DNA of 64,000 nucleotides from Alphaproteobacteria bacterium. Lineage in GTDB: Bacteria; Pseudomonadota; Alphaproteobacteria; UBA9219; RGZA01. Under the pieces are notes generated by a model. It was not told where the DNA came from, ran no database searches, and saw only the letters and a list, made by a program, of their open reading frames with translations. The translations under genes and the position numbers were made by a program. The DNA is taken from NCBI GenBank assembly GCA_033762625.1, contig JANRLI010000007.1, positions 62,001 through 126,000 of the forward strand. The letters are read 5' to 3'. Position 1 is the first letter of the stretch. Every line of letters starts with the position of its first letter. Of this stretch, positions 36,786 through 48,369 are shown piece after piece.

Positions 36786-39200
36786 ATGCAGGTTCCTCCA
36801 CGTAACGCGCCAGACCAGCTTTATCCGGTGCTTCCACTACGTGATATCGTTGTGTTCCCACACATGATCGTGCCGCTATTCGTTGGCCGCGAAAAATCGG
36901 TTCGCGCACTTGAAGATGTGATGCAGGACGATAAACAGATTTTGCTGCTCACGCAGAAAAACGCATCGCAGGATGAGCCGGGTGTTGAAGATCTGTACAC
37001 CATGGGCACGGTGGGCACTGTGCTGCAATTGCTCAAACTTCCTGATGGTACTGTAAAGGTATTGGTGGAAGGGAACTTCCGCGCCAATGTGACGAAGTAT
37101 GTTGAACGCGTGGATTTCTTCCAAGCCTTCGCGCGCCCGATGAATGAAAAGCCATCGGACAAGACAGAGATCGAAGCATTGATGCGCGCGGTGGTCACGC
37201 AGTTCGAGCAATACATCAAACTGAACAAAAAAATTCCGCCGGAAGTTCTGGTTTCAGTTGGCCAGATTGATGATAGCAGCAAATTGGCAGATACGATTGC
37301 ATCGCATCTGGCGCTGAAAATCCCTGAAAAGCAGGCCTTGCTGGAATTGGATTCCGTCAACGACCGTCTTGAAAAAATCTTTGGCTATATGGAAGGCGAA
37401 ATCGGCGTTCTTCAGGTTGAAAAACGCATTCGCACCCGCGTGAAACGCCAAATGGAAAAGACGCAGCGCGAGTATTATTTGAACGAGCAGATGAAGGCCA
37501 TTCAAAAAGAACTCGGCGAAGGTGAAGACGGCAAGGACGAAGCAACCGAGCTTGAAGAAAAAATCAAAGCCTTGAAGATGTCGAAAGACGCGGAAGAAAA
37601 AGCGCTAGGTGAAGTCAAAAAACTTCGTACCATGTCGCCGATGTCGGCCGAAGCAACCGTCGTGCGCAACTATCTGGACTGGATTACCAATATTCCGTGG
37701 AGCAAGCGCACCAAGGTCAAGAAAGACATCAAGCTTGCCGAAAAAGTATTGAACGAAGATCATCATTCGTTGGAGAAGGTCAAGGAACGTATTCTGGAAT
37801 ACTTGGCGGTTCAGCAACGCTCATCCAAGCTTAAAGGCCCCATTTTGTGCCTCGTTGGCCCCCCAGGCGTTGGTAAAACATCACTCGGTAAATCGATTGC
37901 GAAGGCAACGGGCCGAAACTTCGTGCGCATTTCGCTTGGCGGCGTACGTGATGAAGCGGAAATCCGCGGTCACCGTCGCACCTATATCGGTTCGATGCCC
38001 GGCAAGATTATTCAGGCGATGAAAAAAGCCAAATCATCCAATCCGCTTTTCTTGCTCGATGAAATCGACAAGCTGGGCTCCGATTGGCGCGGCGACCCAT
38101 CATCGGCATTGCTTGAAGTGCTCGATCCCGAACAGAACAGCAATTTCAATGATCATTATCTGGAAGTGGATTATGACTTATCGGATGTGATGTTTGTGTG
38201 CACAGCAAACAGCATGCGCATGCCGCAGCCGCTGCTTGATCGTTTGGAAGTGATCCGTCTATCCGGATACACCGAAGACGAAAAGGTGACGATTGCGCAA
38301 GAGCATTTGATTGATCGCCAGATTAAAGCAAATGGTCTTAAGAAAACCGAATTCGCGATTTCCGAAGATGCGCTGCGCGATCTTATCCGCAATTACACGC
38401 GGGAAGCCGGCGTGCGTAACCTTGAACGCGAACTTGCCAATCTGTGCCGCAAAGCGGTGAAAGACATTTTGATGAAGAGCCTTGATAAGGTTCACATCAG
38501 CCGCCGCAATCTGGAAAAATATGCAGGCGTGAAGCGTTATGTTTACGGCGAAAACGAAAAGGAAGATCTGGTGGGTGTAACCAATGGTCTGGCCTGGACG
38601 GAAGTCGGCGGGGAAATGCTGATGATCGAAGCCTTGTTATTGCCGGGTAAGGGCAGGGTGCAAACCACAGGTAAGCTCGGAGATGTGATGAAGGAATCCG
38701 TCCAAGCTGCTGAAAGCTTTGTGAAATCACGGGCTTTATCGTTTGGTATCAAGCCAACCGTATTCCAAAGCAAGGATATCCACGTTCACGTGCCCGAAGG
38801 CGCAACGCCAAAGGATGGCCCTTCCGCAGGTGTTGGTATGGTAACATCTATCGTGTCAGTGCTGACGGGAATACCTGTACGTAAGGATGTAGCGATGACG
38901 GGTGAAATCACCCTTCGTGGCCGCGTGCTTCCTATTGGCGGCTTAAAGGAAAAGCTGCTGGCGGCATTGCGCACGGGTATCAAAACCGTGCTCATTCCCA
39001 AGGAAAACGAAAAGGATTTGCCGGAAATCCCCGATAATGTGAAGAAGGGCATGACCATCATCCCTGTCACAACGGCGGATGAAGTACTGCATCATGCATT
39101 GGCATCGGCGCTTGTTCCAATCGAATGGAAAGAGGAAGAACAAGCCATCAAAGCCACCCCTGTTGCGGGCGGCGAAGATGACGAGATTATGCGTCACTAA
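36786..39200 (+). CDS. lon: Lon protease
   Basis: Lon degrades damaged and short-lived regulatory proteins. The N-terminal substrate domain starts [20 protein letters not shown], the AAA+ domain has Walker A GPPGVGKT and Walker [11 protein letters not shown], and the serine-lysine peptidase domain has [11 protein letters not shown] with the catalytic serine. The start is placed at 36786 (MQVPPRN, 804 residues), a normal Lon length; an upstream frame to 36711 would add 25 unrelated residues. hupB follows 229 bases later, as in many alphaproteobacteria. Confidence 0.97.
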   Translation: MQVPPRNAPDQLYPVLPLRDIVVFPHMIVPLFVGREKSVRALEDVMQDDKQILLLTQKNASQDEPGVEDLYTMGTVGTVLQLLKLPDGTVKVLVEGNFRANVTKYVERVDFFQAFARPMNEKPSDKTEIEALMRAVVTQFEQYIKLNKKIPPEVLVSVGQIDDSSKLADTIASHLALKIPEKQALLELDSVNDRLEKIFGYMEGEIGVLQVEKRIRTRVKRQMEKTQREYYLNEQMKAIQKELGEGEDGKDEATELEEKIKALKMSKDAEEKALGEVKKLRTMSPMSAEATVVRNYLDWITNIPWSKRTKVKKDIKLAEKVLNEDHHSLEKVKERILEYLAVQQRSSKLKGPILCLVGPPGVGKTSLGKSIAKATGRNFVRISLGGVRDEAEIRGHRRTYIGSMPGKIIQAMKKAKSSNPLFLLDEIDKLGSDWRGDPSSALLEVLDPEQNSNFNDHYLEVDYDLSDVMFVCTANSMRMPQPLLDRLEVIRLSGYTEDEKVTIAQEHLIDRQIKANGLKKTEFAISEDALRDLIRNYTREAGVRNLERELANLCRKAVKDILMKSLDKVHISRRNLEKYAGVKRYVYGENEKEDLVGVTNGLAWTEVGGEMLMIEALLLPGKGRVQTTGKLGDVMKESVQAAESFVKSRALSFGIKPTVFQSKDIHVHVPEGATPKDGPSAGVGMVTSIVSVLTGIPVRKDVAMTGEITLRGRVLPIGGLKEKLLAALRTGIKTVLIPKENEKDLPEIPDNVKKGMTIIPVTTADEVLHHALASALVPIEWKEEEQAIKATPVAGGEDDEIMRH

Positions 39201-39266
39201 GCACCACAGGTTTTTCTTAAAATTCCGGCCATGCCTTGCGTTATGCGCGGGTATGGTTGGGTTTTT

Positions 39267-39278
39267 CTCTAATCTCAC
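39267..39278 (+). promoter_or_regulatory. CTCTAATCTCAC motif between lon and hupB
   Basis: This 12-mer is identical to the one near glnA (21875-21886) and shares the core TCTAATCT with the sites before clpP and clpX. It lies 151 bases before hupB. Function unknown. Confidence 0.25.
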
Positions 39279-39341
39279 GCGTGCTTATTTCGGTTATGTA
39301 AGGCAGTAAGCAAATCATGATAGGTTACGTTTTCCGAATCC

Positions 39342-39370
39342 CTTGAACCAATGGTCAAATAGACCATAAA
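39342..39370 (+). promoter_or_regulatory. Possible heat-shock type promoter before hupB
   Basis: CTTGAA (39342-39347) lies about 15 bases before ACCATAAA, similar to the CTTGAA / CCCAT pattern of sigma-32 promoters. The spacer holds a perfect 6-bp hairpin, ATGGTC (39351-39356), loop AAATA, GACCAT (39362-39367). Promoter function is a guess. Confidence 0.22.
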
Positions 39371-39429
39371 GTCTCATCCACAAAACAATAGCAGAGCCAA
39401 GCTGTTTTAAACGAAAAAGGATATTACGA

Positions 39430-39720
39430 ATGAATAAGAGTGAATTTGTTGCCGCCGTTGCCGATGCTTCCAGCCTTTCCAAGGCTGATGCGGAACGCGC
39501 AGTAGATGCGTTTATCAATACGGTTTCAAACCAATTGAAAACCGGCGGCGAAGTGCGTCTGGTTGGCTTTGGCACATTCGAAGTGCGCAGCCGCGGCGCA
39601 TCCGAAGGTCGTAACCCGCGCACAGGCGAAACCATCAAAATCAAGGCCAGCAAGCTGCCACGCTTCAAGGCAGGCAAGGCATTGAAGGATGAAGTCAACG
39701 GAATTGAAACAAAGAAGTAG
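39430..39720 (+). CDS. hupB: DNA-binding protein HU
   Basis: This small histone-like protein bends and compacts DNA as a dimer. The family pattern is clear: MNKSEFVAAVADASSLSKAD at the N-terminus, VRLVGFGTFEVRSR, the arginine-rich arm with the intercalating proline in GRNPRTGETIKIKA, and the end LPRFKAGKALKDEVNG. Length (96) is near the usual 90. It closes the lon-hup pair. The 229-base leader carries the possible promoter signals listed separately. Confidence 0.95.
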   Translation: MNKSEFVAAVADASSLSKADAERAVDAFINTVSNQLKTGGEVRLVGFGTFEVRSRGASEGRNPRTGETIKIKASKLPRFKAGKALKDEVNGIETKK

Positions 39721-39730
39721 GATAAAATAG

Positions 39731-40147
39731 CTACGGCTTAGTCTTTCTGAGAGCTTCAGCTTCTGCCTTGTTACAAACAATGCTGCGGATGTATTTCCTT
39801 GAGCATAAGTATGCGGGAGTCGATAATATTAGCAGCACAAACGCAATAATAATAAAAATTTTGATGTTAGTATTTTTTGATATTTCAAAAATGTTTTCTG
39901 CTAACTCGATGATATAACCTAGAATCAATATTATTATTCCAAATTGGGCATCTGTGCGTTGGTCAATTTGCCCTTCTATGTATGGCTTGTTAAAATCAAA
40001 TAGCGGATTTCCAAGCTCAACAATTCTTTTAGTTGACGTTGAGGCTAGCGCCCAACCAAGCACCATCGTGCCAGAAAGTTGGTAAAATAGGATTAGATTT
40101 TGTAATGACAATAACTTCTCAAGAAACTTGGTAAGTTCAATGCACAT
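39731..40147 (-). CDS. Hypothetical membrane protein, 138 aa
   Basis: I do not recognise this protein. It has three likely transmembrane segments (QLSGTMVLGWALA, FGIIILILGYIIELA, IFIIIAFVLLILSTPAYLC) and short charged ends. The DNA is clearly richer in A and T than that of hupB and the nuo genes on either side, consistent with acquired DNA next to tRNA genes. It lies between hupB and tRNA-Val and reads towards hupB. Confidence 0.6.
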   Translation of the reverse strand: MCIELTKFLEKLLSLQNLILFYQLSGTMVLGWALASTSTKRIVELGNPLFDFNKPYIEGQIDQRTDAQFGIIILILGYIIELAENIFEISKNTNIKIFIIIAFVLLILSTPAYLCSRKYIRSIVCNKAEAEALRKTKP

Positions 40148-40172
40148 TATTCTATTTGTTATCTAAGGAAAA

Positions 40173-40247
40173 TGGTAGGCGATGACAGTTTCGAACTGCC
40201 GACCCTCTCGGTGTAAACGAGATGCTCTACCGCTGAGCTAATCGCCC
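40173..40247 (-). tRNA. tRNA-Val(UAC)
   Basis: On the minus strand the acceptor GGGCGAT pairs with ATCGCCT (one G-U pair), the anticodon loop TTTACAC holds TAC, the T-arm contains GTTCGAAAC, and CCA is encoded. It is divergent from tRNA-Asp 175 bases away. Confidence 0.96.
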
Positions 40248-40422
40248 TCATCATTAAGCTATTGGCTAAGAGCCAATCGATAAGAAGGCGGCACAATAAC
40301 CCCGTGTTTTAGAAAAAACAACAGCTAAAACAGGGTCCAAAAACATTAAGCAAATCAGCCCACTAATTGATTTGACATTGCCCTGCCAAGCGCCTAAAAA
40401 ACGGCTCGCTTTTAATACTAAA

Positions 40423-40499
40423 GCGGGTGTAGCTCAGCTGGTTAGAGCGCCTGCCTGTCACGCAGGAGGTCGCCGGTTCAAGTCCGGTCACTCGCGCCA
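40423..40499 (+). tRNA. tRNA-Asp(GUC)
   Basis: The acceptor GCGGGTG pairs with CACTCGC, the anticodon loop CTGTCAC holds GTC, the T-arm is GGTTCAAGTCC, and CCA is encoded. A GC-rich hairpin follows 13 bases downstream. Confidence 0.97.
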
Positions 40500-40512
40500 T
40501 TTTGTTTAAGGG

Positions 40513-40530
40513 CGTGGGCATAAGCCCACG
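40513..40530 (+). terminator. Hairpin after tRNA-Asp, possible terminator or processing site
   Basis: CGTGGGC (40513-40519) and GCCCACG (40524-40530) form a perfect 7-bp stem with loop ATAA, 13 bases after the tRNA. No T run follows, so it is not a standard intrinsic terminator. Confidence 0.4.
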
Positions 40531-40679
40531 GAACGGCGGTCGTCGTTCTTAGGCTTATCCAATCATTTCGCTAGTACTCACGTGACAGAGTAGTTGCAAG
40601 TTATTCTAAACACATCAGACTCGGAAGATCGCTTCAGAATATTCTGTAATCTGAGCGGTAAAATCTGTAGTTTCGCCTC

Positions 40680-41048
40680 ATGTCTTCTGAACTTATCCAA
40701 ACCTACTTTCCCGTATTTGTGTTCCTGTTATTAGCTATCGGCATGTCCGGGGTCATGATTGGCCTCTCGTTCTTGCTGGCGAAGCAAAAACCGGATGCCG
40801 AAAAACTTTCACCCTATGAATGTGGCTTTGACCCGTTCAGCGATGCGCGTCACAAATTCGATGTCCGCTTTTATCTGGTTTCCATTCTTTTCATCATTTT
40901 TGATTTGGAAATTGCGTTTTTATTCCCATGGGCGGTTTCGCTAGGCGCAATTGGCATGTTCGGCTTCTGGTCGATGATGGTGTTTTTGGGCGTATTAACA
41001 ATTGGCTTTATTTATGAATGGCGCAAGGGTGCGCTGGAGTGGGAATGA
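40680..41048 (+). CDS. nuoA: NADH-quinone oxidoreductase subunit A
   Basis: NuoA is a small membrane subunit of complex I, lying near the quinone site. It has 122 residues and three membrane segments; the loop [12 protein letters not shown] with the conserved cysteine and the acidic [11 protein letters not shown] helix are diagnostic. It is the first gene of the complete nuo run, whose promoter should lie in the 180 bases after tRNA-Asp. Its stop overlaps the nuoB start (ATGA). Confidence 0.96.
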   Translation: MSSELIQTYFPVFVFLLLAIGMSGVMIGLSFLLAKQKPDAEKLSPYECGFDPFSDARHKFDVRFYLVSILFIIFDLEIAFLFPWAVSLGAIGMFGFWSMMVFLGVLTIGFIYEWRKGALEWE

Positions 41049-41572
41049 GTAATATCATTATGAAAAACCCGCAGGAGTTAACCGCCGGCATCAATAATGT
41101 GGTGCAGGAAAAAGGCTTTCTGCTGACCAAGCTGGATGACTTGCTCAATTGGGCTCGTACGGGCTCCATGTGGCCCATGACATTTGGGTTGGCGTGCTGC
41201 GGCGTTGAAATGATCCATGCCTATATGTCCCGCTACGATTTAGACCGGTTTGGGATGATGCCGCGCCCATCGCCGCGTCAATCGGATGTGATGATTGTTG
41301 CAGGAACGCTTACCAATAAAATGGCGCCCGCGCTGCGCAAGGTTTATGACCAAATGGCCGAACCACGCTGGGTCATTTCCATGGGCAGCTGCGCGAATGG
41401 CGGCGGCTATTACCATTATTCCTATTCGGTGGTGCGCGGGTGTGACCGCATCGTTCCCGTTGATATTTTTGTGCCCGGTTGCCCGCCAACTGCAGAGGCA
41501 TTGCTTTACGGCATTATGCAATTGCACCGTAAAATCCGCCAGGGTAACCGTGTGATAAGCAGGGCATCATGA
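41045..41572 (+). CDS. nuoB: NADH-quinone oxidoreductase subunit B
   Basis: NuoB holds the terminal [4Fe-4S] cluster N2 that passes electrons to quinone. Its ligands are visible in [18 protein letters not shown] and [11 protein letters not shown]. The start at 41045 overlaps the nuoA stop by four bases and gives 175 residues; the frame extends upstream to 41018 inside nuoA, which is unlikely to be used. It overlaps nuoC by four bases. Confidence 0.97.
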   Translation: MSNIIMKNPQELTAGINNVVQEKGFLLTKLDDLLNWARTGSMWPMTFGLACCGVEMIHAYMSRYDLDRFGMMPRPSPRQSDVMIVAGTLTNKMAPALRKVYDQMAEPRWVISMGSCANGGGYYHYSYSVVRGCDRIVPVDIFVPGCPPTAEALLYGIMQLHRKIRQGNRVISRAS

Positions 41573-42195
41573 GTTTGGAACAGTTAACTGTATTGCAAAC
41601 ACAAATCACCGAATTGTTGGGTGATCGCCAAAAATCATCCGAGTTCATCTACGGTGAACTGGTTATCACTATTCCGCGTGATGCTGTTGTATCGGTGCTT
41701 ATGTCGTTGCGTGACAAGCTTGGCTTTGAAAGCATTATGGATGTAACGGCGGTGGATTATCCCGAACGCCCTGAGCGTTTTGAGCTGGTATATAATTTTA
41801 TCAGCCTGACCCGTAACCTGCGCCTGCGCGTGAAACTGTCAACGGATGAACAGCAACCCGTGCCATCGGTTGTGTCAGTTTACCCGGCTGCAAACTGGTA
41901 TGAGCGCGAAGTCTATGATTTATACGGCGTGCTGTTTTCCAGTCATCCTGATTTACGACGCATCATGACCGATTACGGTTTTGAAGGTCACCCGCTGCGT
42001 AAAGATTTCCCGCTGACCGGTTATGTGGAAGTGCGATATGACGATGCACAAAAGCGCGTGATTTATGAACCCGTGAAACTCACACAGGATTTCCGCAATT
42101 TCGATGCGCTCAGCCCATGGGAAGGCATGACCAATGTTCAGCTGCCCGGCGATGAAAAAGCAGCAAACCCCATTAAGCTGATGAAGAAGGCATAG
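41569..42195 (+). CDS. nuoC: NADH-quinone oxidoreductase subunit C
   Basis: NuoC is a peripheral-arm subunit of complex I that holds NuoD and NuoB together. The 208-residue protein carries the family signature around [20 protein letters not shown] and [10 protein letters not shown]. It is not fused to NuoD, unlike in E. coli; separate genes are usual in alphaproteobacteria. Its stop abuts the nuoD start. Confidence 0.96.
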   Translation: MSLEQLTVLQTQITELLGDRQKSSEFIYGELVITIPRDAVVSVLMSLRDKLGFESIMDVTAVDYPERPERFELVYNFISLTRNLRLRVKLSTDEQQPVPSVVSVYPAANWYEREVYDLYGVLFSSHPDLRRIMTDYGFEGHPLRKDFPLTGYVEVRYDDAQKRVIYEPVKLTQDFRNFDALSPWEGMTNVQLPGDEKAANPIKLMKKA

Positions 42196-43377
42196 ATGAG
42201 TCAGGAAGTTCAAATCAAACCATTCACAATCAATTTCGGGCCGCAGCATCCGGCAGCGCATGGTGTATTGCGTCTGATTTTGGAAATGGATGGCGAAATT
42301 GTTGAACGCGCCGACCCGCATATTGGGTTGCTGCACCGTGGCACAGAAAAGTTGATTGAACATAAAACGTATTTACAGGCCATTCCGTATTTTGACCGCC
42401 TTGATTACGTAAGCCCGATGAACCAAGAGCATGCGTTTGCATTGGCGGTTGAAAAGCTTTTGAAAATCACGCCGCCGATCCGCGCGCAATACATCCGCGT
42501 GATGTTCTCGGAAATTACCCGCATTCTGAACCACTTGCTCAACATCACCACCTTTGCGATTGACGTAGGCGCGATTACACCATCCCTTTGGGCATTCGAA
42601 GAACGCGAAAAGTTGATGGAATTCTATGAACGCGTTTCGGGCGCCCGCATGCACTCGAATTATTTCCGTCCGGGCGGTGTGCATCAGGATTTGCCAAAGG
42701 GTTTGGCGGAAGACATTTGGGAATACACCGAAAACTTCCCGCGATTCATGCAAGACATCGAAAACTTGCTCAATGAAAACCCGATTTTCAAGCAGCGCAC
42801 GGTGGATATCGGCATTGTTTCAAAAGAACAGGCATTGGCGTGGGGCTTTACGGGGCCAATGCTGCGCGCATCGAATGTGGCGTGGGATTTGCGTAAATCG
42901 CAACCTTATGATGTGTACGATAAAATGGAATTCGATATTCCGGTGGGGTTAACGGGTGATTGTTATGCGCGTTATCTGGTGCGCATGGAAGAAATGCGCC
43001 AGTCCAATAGCATCATCCGGCAGTGTTTAAAACAAATGCCGCAAGGTCCGATTAAGGTGGATGACCGCAAAATCGCGCCGCCGCCGCGCGCGGAAATGAA
43101 ATCATCGATGGAAGCGCTTATCCATCACTTTAAATTATATACCGAAGGTTATCACGTGCCAGCGGGCGAAACCTATACAGCCGTTGAAGCCCCAAAAGGT
43201 GAATTCGCCGTGTATCTGGTTTCCGATGGTTCGAATAAACCCTATCGCTGCAAAATTCGCGCACCGGGATTCCCGCATTTGCAAGGCACCGATTTCATGT
43301 GCAAAGGCCACATGCTGGCCGATGCGGTGGCGATTGTAGGCAGCATGGACATTGTATTCGGAGAAATTGACCGATGA
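42196..43377 (+). CDS. nuoD: NADH-quinone oxidoreductase subunit D
   Basis: NuoD forms much of the quinone-binding pocket with NuoB. It is 393 residues and starts with the typical [16 protein letters not shown], followed by [12 protein letters not shown] and, near the end, [20 protein letters not shown]. The conserved histidine of the HPAAHG loop, which interacts with quinone, is present. Its stop overlaps nuoE by four bases. Confidence 0.97.
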   Translation: MSQEVQIKPFTINFGPQHPAAHGVLRLILEMDGEIVERADPHIGLLHRGTEKLIEHKTYLQAIPYFDRLDYVSPMNQEHAFALAVEKLLKITPPIRAQYIRVMFSEITRILNHLLNITTFAIDVGAITPSLWAFEEREKLMEFYERVSGARMHSNYFRPGGVHQDLPKGLAEDIWEYTENFPRFMQDIENLLNENPIFKQRTVDIGIVSKEQALAWGFTGPMLRASNVAWDLRKSQPYDVYDKMEFDIPVGLTGDCYARYLVRMEEMRQSNSIIRQCLKQMPQGPIKVDDRKIAPPPRAEMKSSMEALIHHFKLYTEGYHVPAGETYTAVEAPKGEFAVYLVSDGSNKPYRCKIRAPGFPHLQGTDFMCKGHMLADAVAIVGSMDIVFGEIDR

Positions 43378-43979
43378 GCGCGCCAGCCAACATCAACGCC
43401 AAGCAACCTAAAACCTTTGCTTTCACGCCGGAAAATCTGGAAAAGGCCAAATGGTTTATTGCCAAGTATCCAAAGAACCGTGAAGCAAGTGCGGTAATAC
43501 CTTTATTGCAGCTTGCGCAAGCGCAGCACGATAACTGGCTGCCTGTTGCGGCGATGGATGTTGTCGCCGAAATGCTGGAAATGCCGCCCGTGCGCGTTTA
43601 TGAAGTTGCCAGTTTTTATACGATGTTCAACCGCGCGCCTGTTGGCAAATTTCTGTTGCAAGTGTGCACAACAACCCCATGCTGGCTGCGTGGCAGTGAT
43701 GATATTAAGCACGTATGCAAATCCAAACTGGGCATCACAGACGGCGAAACATCCAAAGACGGCATGTTCAGCATGATGGAAGTCGAATGCCTTGGCGCAT
43801 GCGTGAATGCGCCGATGGTACAAATTAATGATGATTATTATGAAGATTTAACCGGCGAAAGCTTCGCGCAGATTTGTGATGATCTGGCGGCTGGCAAGAA
43901 ACCATCCATCGGCTCGCAAACCGGACGGCAAGGAAGCCATCCGGCCAATATAAATCAAAACGGGGCAAAGAAGGCGTAA
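43374..43979 (+). CDS. nuoE: NADH-quinone oxidoreductase subunit E
   Basis: NuoE carries the [2Fe-2S] cluster N1a beside the NADH site. The ligands are in VCTTTPCWL and [10 protein letters not shown]. At 201 residues it has a short N-terminal Ala/Asn/Lys stretch and a Gly/Asn-rich tail ([20 protein letters not shown]) beyond the usual core, probably flexible. It overlaps nuoD and is followed after three bases by nuoF. Confidence 0.96.
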   Translation: MSAPANINAKQPKTFAFTPENLEKAKWFIAKYPKNREASAVIPLLQLAQAQHDNWLPVAAMDVVAEMLEMPPVRVYEVASFYTMFNRAPVGKFLLQVCTTTPCWLRGSDDIKHVCKSKLGITDGETSKDGMFSMMEVECLGACVNAPMVQINDDYYEDLTGESFAQICDDLAAGKKPSIGSQTGRQGSHPANINQNGAKKA

Positions 43980-43982
43980 ACG

Positions 43983-45257
43983 ATGCTCGCAGAAAAAGAC
44001 AAGGTTTTTACAAATCTGTACGGCTTCGAAGACTGGAAGCTGGCTGGCGCCCGCAGTCGCGGCGTGTGGTCAAACACCAAAGAATTATTGGCGATGGGCC
44101 AAGCCAAGATTATAGATGAAGTTAAAAATTCTGGTTTGCGTGGCAGAGGTGGCGCAGGTTTTTCGACGGGCATGAAGTGGAGCTTTATGCCCAAACCATC
44201 GGATCGCCCACATTATCTGGTGGTCAATGCCGATGAATCCGAACCCGGCACATGCAAAGACCGCGACATCATCCGTTTTGACCCGCACCGTTTGCTAGAA
44301 GGCATTGTCTGTGGTGCATTCGCGATTAATGCGCATGCTTCCTATATCTATATTCGCGGCGAGTTTGTGAATGAAGCCAAGAACTTGCAAATCGCAATTG
44401 AAGAAGCATATGCCGCTGGCTTAATCGGCAAGAACGCATGCGGCAGCGGTTGGGATATCGATATTTATCTACATCGCGGCGCTGGCGCATATATTTGCGG
44501 TGAAGAAAGCGCGCTGCTGGAAAGTTTGGAAGGCAAAAAAGGCCAACCACGCAACAAGCCGCCATTTCCAGCCAATGCCGGTTTATACGCATCACCCACA
44601 ACCGTGAACAATGTTGAAACCATCGCTGTGGTTCCTGAAATTCTGCGCCGCGGGGCTGCTTGGTTTGCAGGCATGGGCCGTGAAAAGAATTCCGGCAACA
44701 AGGTGTATTGCATTTCAGGGCACGTGAACCAGCCATGCAATGTCGAAGAGGTGATGAGCATCCCCATGCGGGAGCTGATTGATAAATACGCGGGCGGCGT
44801 GCGTGGCGGGTGGGATAATTTGCTGGCGGTCATTCCCGGTGGTTCATCAACCCCCTTATTGCCAAAGGAAATCTGCAATACCGTATTGATGGATTTTGAC
44901 AGCTTGAAGGCTGTGCAATCGGGTTTAGGTACCGCGGGTCTTATCGTCATGGATAAATCGACCGATTTGATTTATGCCATCGCGCGTTTATCGCGTTTCT
45001 ATATGCATGAAAGCTGCGGTCAATGTACGCCATGCCGTGAAGGCACGGGTTGGATGTACCGCGTGATGCAACGCATGGTGAAAGGCAATGCACGATTAGA
45101 AGAAATCGACATGCTGATTGATGTCACCCGTGAAATTGAAGGCCACACCATTTGCGCCCATGGCGATGCTGCGGGTTGGCCAATCCAAGGTTTAATCCGT
45201 CATTTCCGCCCATTGGTGGAACAACGCATTCTCGATTACCGAAAGCAGGCTGCGTAG
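43983..45257 (+). CDS. nuoF: NADH-quinone oxidoreductase subunit F
   Basis: NuoF binds NADH, FMN and the [4Fe-4S] cluster N3. [16 protein letters not shown] is the NADH-binding glycine loop, [13 protein letters not shown] and [19 protein letters not shown] form the FMN site, and [15 protein letters not shown] holds three cluster cysteines with the fourth in GHTICAHGD. At 424 residues it is complete. It lies four bases before nuoG. Confidence 0.97.
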   Translation: MLAEKDKVFTNLYGFEDWKLAGARSRGVWSNTKELLAMGQAKIIDEVKNSGLRGRGGAGFSTGMKWSFMPKPSDRPHYLVVNADESEPGTCKDRDIIRFDPHRLLEGIVCGAFAINAHASYIYIRGEFVNEAKNLQIAIEEAYAAGLIGKNACGSGWDIDIYLHRGAGAYICGEESALLESLEGKKGQPRNKPPFPANAGLYASPTTVNNVETIAVVPEILRRGAAWFAGMGREKNSGNKVYCISGHVNQPCNVEEVMSIPMRELIDKYAGGVRGGWDNLLAVIPGGSSTPLLPKEICNTVLMDFDSLKAVQSGLGTAGLIVMDKSTDLIYAIARLSRFYMHESCGQCTPCREGTGWMYRVMQRMVKGNARLEEIDMLIDVTREIEGHTICAHGDAAGWPIQGLIRHFRPLVEQRILDYRKQAA

Positions 45258-45261
45258 CATC

Positions 45262-47319
45262 ATGCCCAAACTTAAAATCAACGACATCGAATTGGAAGTG
45301 GCGCCGGGAACCTCGGTACTGCAAGCATGCGAACAGCTTGGCATCGAAGTGCCGCGGTTTTGCTACCACGATAAGCTTTCTGTTCCTGCGAATTGCCGCA
45401 TGTGCTTGGTGGAAGTTGAAAAGACACCAAAGCCACAGGCCAGCTGCGCATTACCATGCGGCGAAGGCATGGTGGTAAAAACCAATACGCCCGTTGTTTT
45501 GCGCGCGCGCAAAAACGTCATGGAAATGTTGCTCATCAACCATCCGCTGGATTGCCCCATTTGCGATCAAGGCGGGGAGTGCGATTTGCAAGACCAAGCC
45601 GTTGCTTATGGCTTTGACCGTGGCCGTTATGCCGAAGCAAAACGCGCGGTGAAAGATAAAGAATTAGGCCCGCTTGTTAAAACGGTGATGACCCGCTGCA
45701 TTCACTGCACGCGGTGTGTTCGCTTTGCCGATGAAATTGCGGGTACGCCTGTACTGGGTGGGTTTGGCCGCAGCGAACATTTGGAAATCGGCACCTATAT
45801 TGAAAAAGCGGTTTCCAGCGAATTATCTGGCAATCTGGTTGACGTGTGCCCCGTTGGTGCATTGACCAATAAGCCTTACGCATTCGAAGCACGCCCGTGG
45901 GAACTTTCAAAAACCGAAACCATCGACGTGCTCGATGCCGTTGGCTCTAACATCCGCGTTGATACGCGCGGGCAGGAAGTCATGCGTATTTTGCCCCGTT
46001 TGCATGAAGATGTGAACGAAGAATGGATTAATGATAAGACGCGCTATGCATGTGATGGCCTCAAGCGTCAGCGTCTTGATACACCTTATGTGCGCGGCGT
46101 TGATGGTAAGTTGAAGCCTGCCAATTGGGGCGAAGCATTTGCCGCGATTGCACGTCAGTTAAAGGGATTGCCGGGTGAAGGCATCGCTGCCATTGCCGGC
46201 GATTTGGCAGATGCGGAGGCGATGTTTGCGCTCAAGCAATTGATGCAGCAGCTTAAGTCCCCCAACATCGATTGCCGTCAGGATGGCGCGCAATACGATG
46301 TATCGCAGCGCGCGGGCTATACCTTCAATTCCAAAATCTCCGGCATTGAACAGGCCGATGTGATTTTGTTGGTGGGCACCAATCCGCGCGTTGAAGCATC
46401 GCTTATCAACGCACGTATCCGCAAGCGCTGGCTGCGCGGTGGTTTAAAGGTGGGCGTGATTGGCGAGCAAGCCGATTTAACCTACCCAACCAAATATTTG
46501 GGTGCGAACCCTTTGGTATTGGACGAAATTCTCCAAGGCCGCAATGCATTCTCTGAGTTGCTGAAGAATGCAAAAAATCCGATGATTATTGTTGGGGCAG
46601 GGGCGCTGGCGCGTAAGGATGGCTTGTTCATCCAATACCGTGCACGCAAAATTGCCGAAACCTATAATATGGTTCGCGAGGGATGGAACGGGTTTAACAT
46701 TCTTCAAACTGTTGCATCGCGCGTGGCTGGTTTGGATATGGGCTTTGTTCCCGCTGCTGGCGGCATGGCAACGAATGATATTATCACCGCCGCAGGGCAG
46801 GGCAGAATTGGTTTGCTGTATTTATTGGGCGCGGACGAAATCGATATGGGCAAATTGGGTAACACCTTTGTGGTGTATCAAGGCCATCATGGCGATGCCG
46901 GTGCAAGCCGCGCAGATGTGATTTTACCAGGCGCGGCCTATACTGAAAAGAGCGCGCTTTACATGAATACCGAAGGCCGTTTGCAATCCACGCGCCGCGC
47001 AACTTTCCCGCCGGGTCAAGCGAAGGAAGATTGGCAAATCATCCGCGCATTGTCGGAAGTGTTGGGCCAAGCCTTGCCATACGATACGCTTCCACAAATC
47101 CGCCAAAAAATGGTTCAAGCGCATGCGCTGTTCGCACGGCTAGACCATGTGGAGCCCGCGCCGTGGAATAATTTTGCACGTGATGGCGTTTTGGAATCCG
47201 CGCCGCTCCGTTCATCCATCACCAATTTCTATCAAACCGATGTGATTAGCCGCGCATCACCTACCATGGCGCAATGTGTAGAGGCGTTCCTTAAGCCAGT
47301 TGCGGAGGCTGCGGAATGA
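45262..47319 (+). CDS. nuoG: NADH-quinone oxidoreductase subunit G
   Basis: NuoG is the largest peripheral subunit and holds clusters N1b, N4 and N5. The N-terminal ferredoxin-like part has [15 protein letters not shown] and CALPCGEG; then [15 protein letters not shown] and [16 protein letters not shown] with VCPVGAL give the [4Fe-4S] ligands. A molybdopterin-oxidoreductase-like domain fills the rest. The 685-residue length is in the short alphaproteobacterial and mitochondrial range. It overlaps nuoH by four bases. Confidence 0.97.
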   Translation: MPKLKINDIELEVAPGTSVLQACEQLGIEVPRFCYHDKLSVPANCRMCLVEVEKTPKPQASCALPCGEGMVVKTNTPVVLRARKNVMEMLLINHPLDCPICDQGGECDLQDQAVAYGFDRGRYAEAKRAVKDKELGPLVKTVMTRCIHCTRCVRFADEIAGTPVLGGFGRSEHLEIGTYIEKAVSSELSGNLVDVCPVGALTNKPYAFEARPWELSKTETIDVLDAVGSNIRVDTRGQEVMRILPRLHEDVNEEWINDKTRYACDGLKRQRLDTPYVRGVDGKLKPANWGEAFAAIARQLKGLPGEGIAAIAGDLADAEAMFALKQLMQQLKSPNIDCRQDGAQYDVSQRAGYTFNSKISGIEQADVILLVGTNPRVEASLINARIRKRWLRGGLKVGVIGEQADLTYPTKYLGANPLVLDEILQGRNAFSELLKNAKNPMIIVGAGALARKDGLFIQYRARKIAETYNMVREGWNGFNILQTVASRVAGLDMGFVPAAGGMATNDIITAAGQGRIGLLYLLGADEIDMGKLGNTFVVYQGHHGDAGASRADVILPGAAYTEKSALYMNTEGRLQSTRRATFPPGQAKEDWQIIRALSEVLGQALPYDTLPQIRQKMVQAHALFARLDHVEPAPWNNFARDGVLESAPLRSSITNFYQTDVISRASPTMAQCVEAFLKPVAEAAE

Positions 47320-48368
47320 ACGAATTATTAGAAGCCTTTAACGCATTCATCCAAACGCCAATTGGCGCCATCATCTGGCTGGTTGTGCGTATTTTTGCAA
47401 TTATGGTTCCAGTGCTTTTGGGCGTTGCTTATCTGATTTACGCAGAACGCAAGGTTCTGGCGGCGATGCAATTGCGCATGGGCCCTAATGTGGTTGGGCC
47501 GTTCGGTCTGTTCCAGCCCTTTGCGGATGCGCTGAAATTGATGGGCAAAGAAACCATTATCCCCAGCGGTGCAAACCGTTTCATTTTCATCGCTGCGCCA
47601 ATGCTGACCTTCTTCCTCTCGCTGGTATCATGGGCGGTTATTCCGTTCAGCGATAAATTGGTGCTGGCGAATGTGAATGTGGGTGTTTTGTACCTGTTTG
47701 CGGTGTCATCGCTTGCGGTCTATGGCATCATCATGGCGGGTTGGGCATCCAATTCAAAATACGCATTCCTTGGTGGTCTTCGCTCGGCTGCGCAGATGGT
47801 TTCATATGAAGTATCCATCGGTCTTGTGATTATCAATGTGTTGCTGTTGGCCGGTTCATTGAATTTGTCTGACATTGTGCGCGGGCAAACCAATATGTGG
47901 TACGCGATACCGCTATTCCCGATGTTTATCGTATTCTTTATTTCAGGACTTGCGGAAACCAACCGCGCACCCTTCGATTTACCGGAAGGTGAATCTGAAC
48001 TGGTTGGCGGGTTCAACGTCGAATACTCCTCCATGTCCTTTGCGCTGTTTTTCCTTGGCGAATACGCGAATATGATTTTGATGAGCGGCATGACCGTCAT
48101 CCTGTTCCTTGGCGGCTGGCTGGCGCCGTTTAACTGGCAATGTCCGATTGAATTCCTTGAACCATTATGGGGTATTTTCTGGTTCACCAGCAAAATCTGC
48201 TTCATGCTGTTTATGTTCCTTTGGGTCCGCGCAACGCTGCCGCGCTACCGCTATGATCAATTGATGCGTTTGGGCTGGAAAGTGTTCCTGCCGTTCTCAT
48301 TGATTTACGTAATTGGCGTTGCGGGCTATCTGGTTTCGACGGGAAATTTCCCGAAAGTTGGGGTTTAA
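47316..48368 (+). CDS. nuoH: NADH-quinone oxidoreductase subunit H
   Basis: NuoH is the membrane subunit at the junction with the peripheral arm, forming the quinone entry channel. It has about eight membrane helices over 350 residues, with [36 protein letters not shown] and [17 protein letters not shown] as family signatures. It lies between nuoG (four-base overlap) and nuoI (one base apart). Confidence 0.97.
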   Translation: MNELLEAFNAFIQTPIGAIIWLVVRIFAIMVPVLLGVAYLIYAERKVLAAMQLRMGPNVVGPFGLFQPFADALKLMGKETIIPSGANRFIFIAAPMLTFFLSLVSWAVIPFSDKLVLANVNVGVLYLFAVSSLAVYGIIMAGWASNSKYAFLGGLRSAAQMVSYEVSIGLVIINVLLLAGSLNLSDIVRGQTNMWYAIPLFPMFIVFFISGLAETNRAPFDLPEGESELVGGFNVEYSSMSFALFFLGEYANMILMSGMTVILFLGGWLAPFNWQCPIEFLEPLWGIFWFTSKICFMLFMFLWVRATLPRYRYDQLMRLGWKVFLPFSLIYVIGVAGYLVSTGNFPKVGV

Positions 48369-48369
48369 T

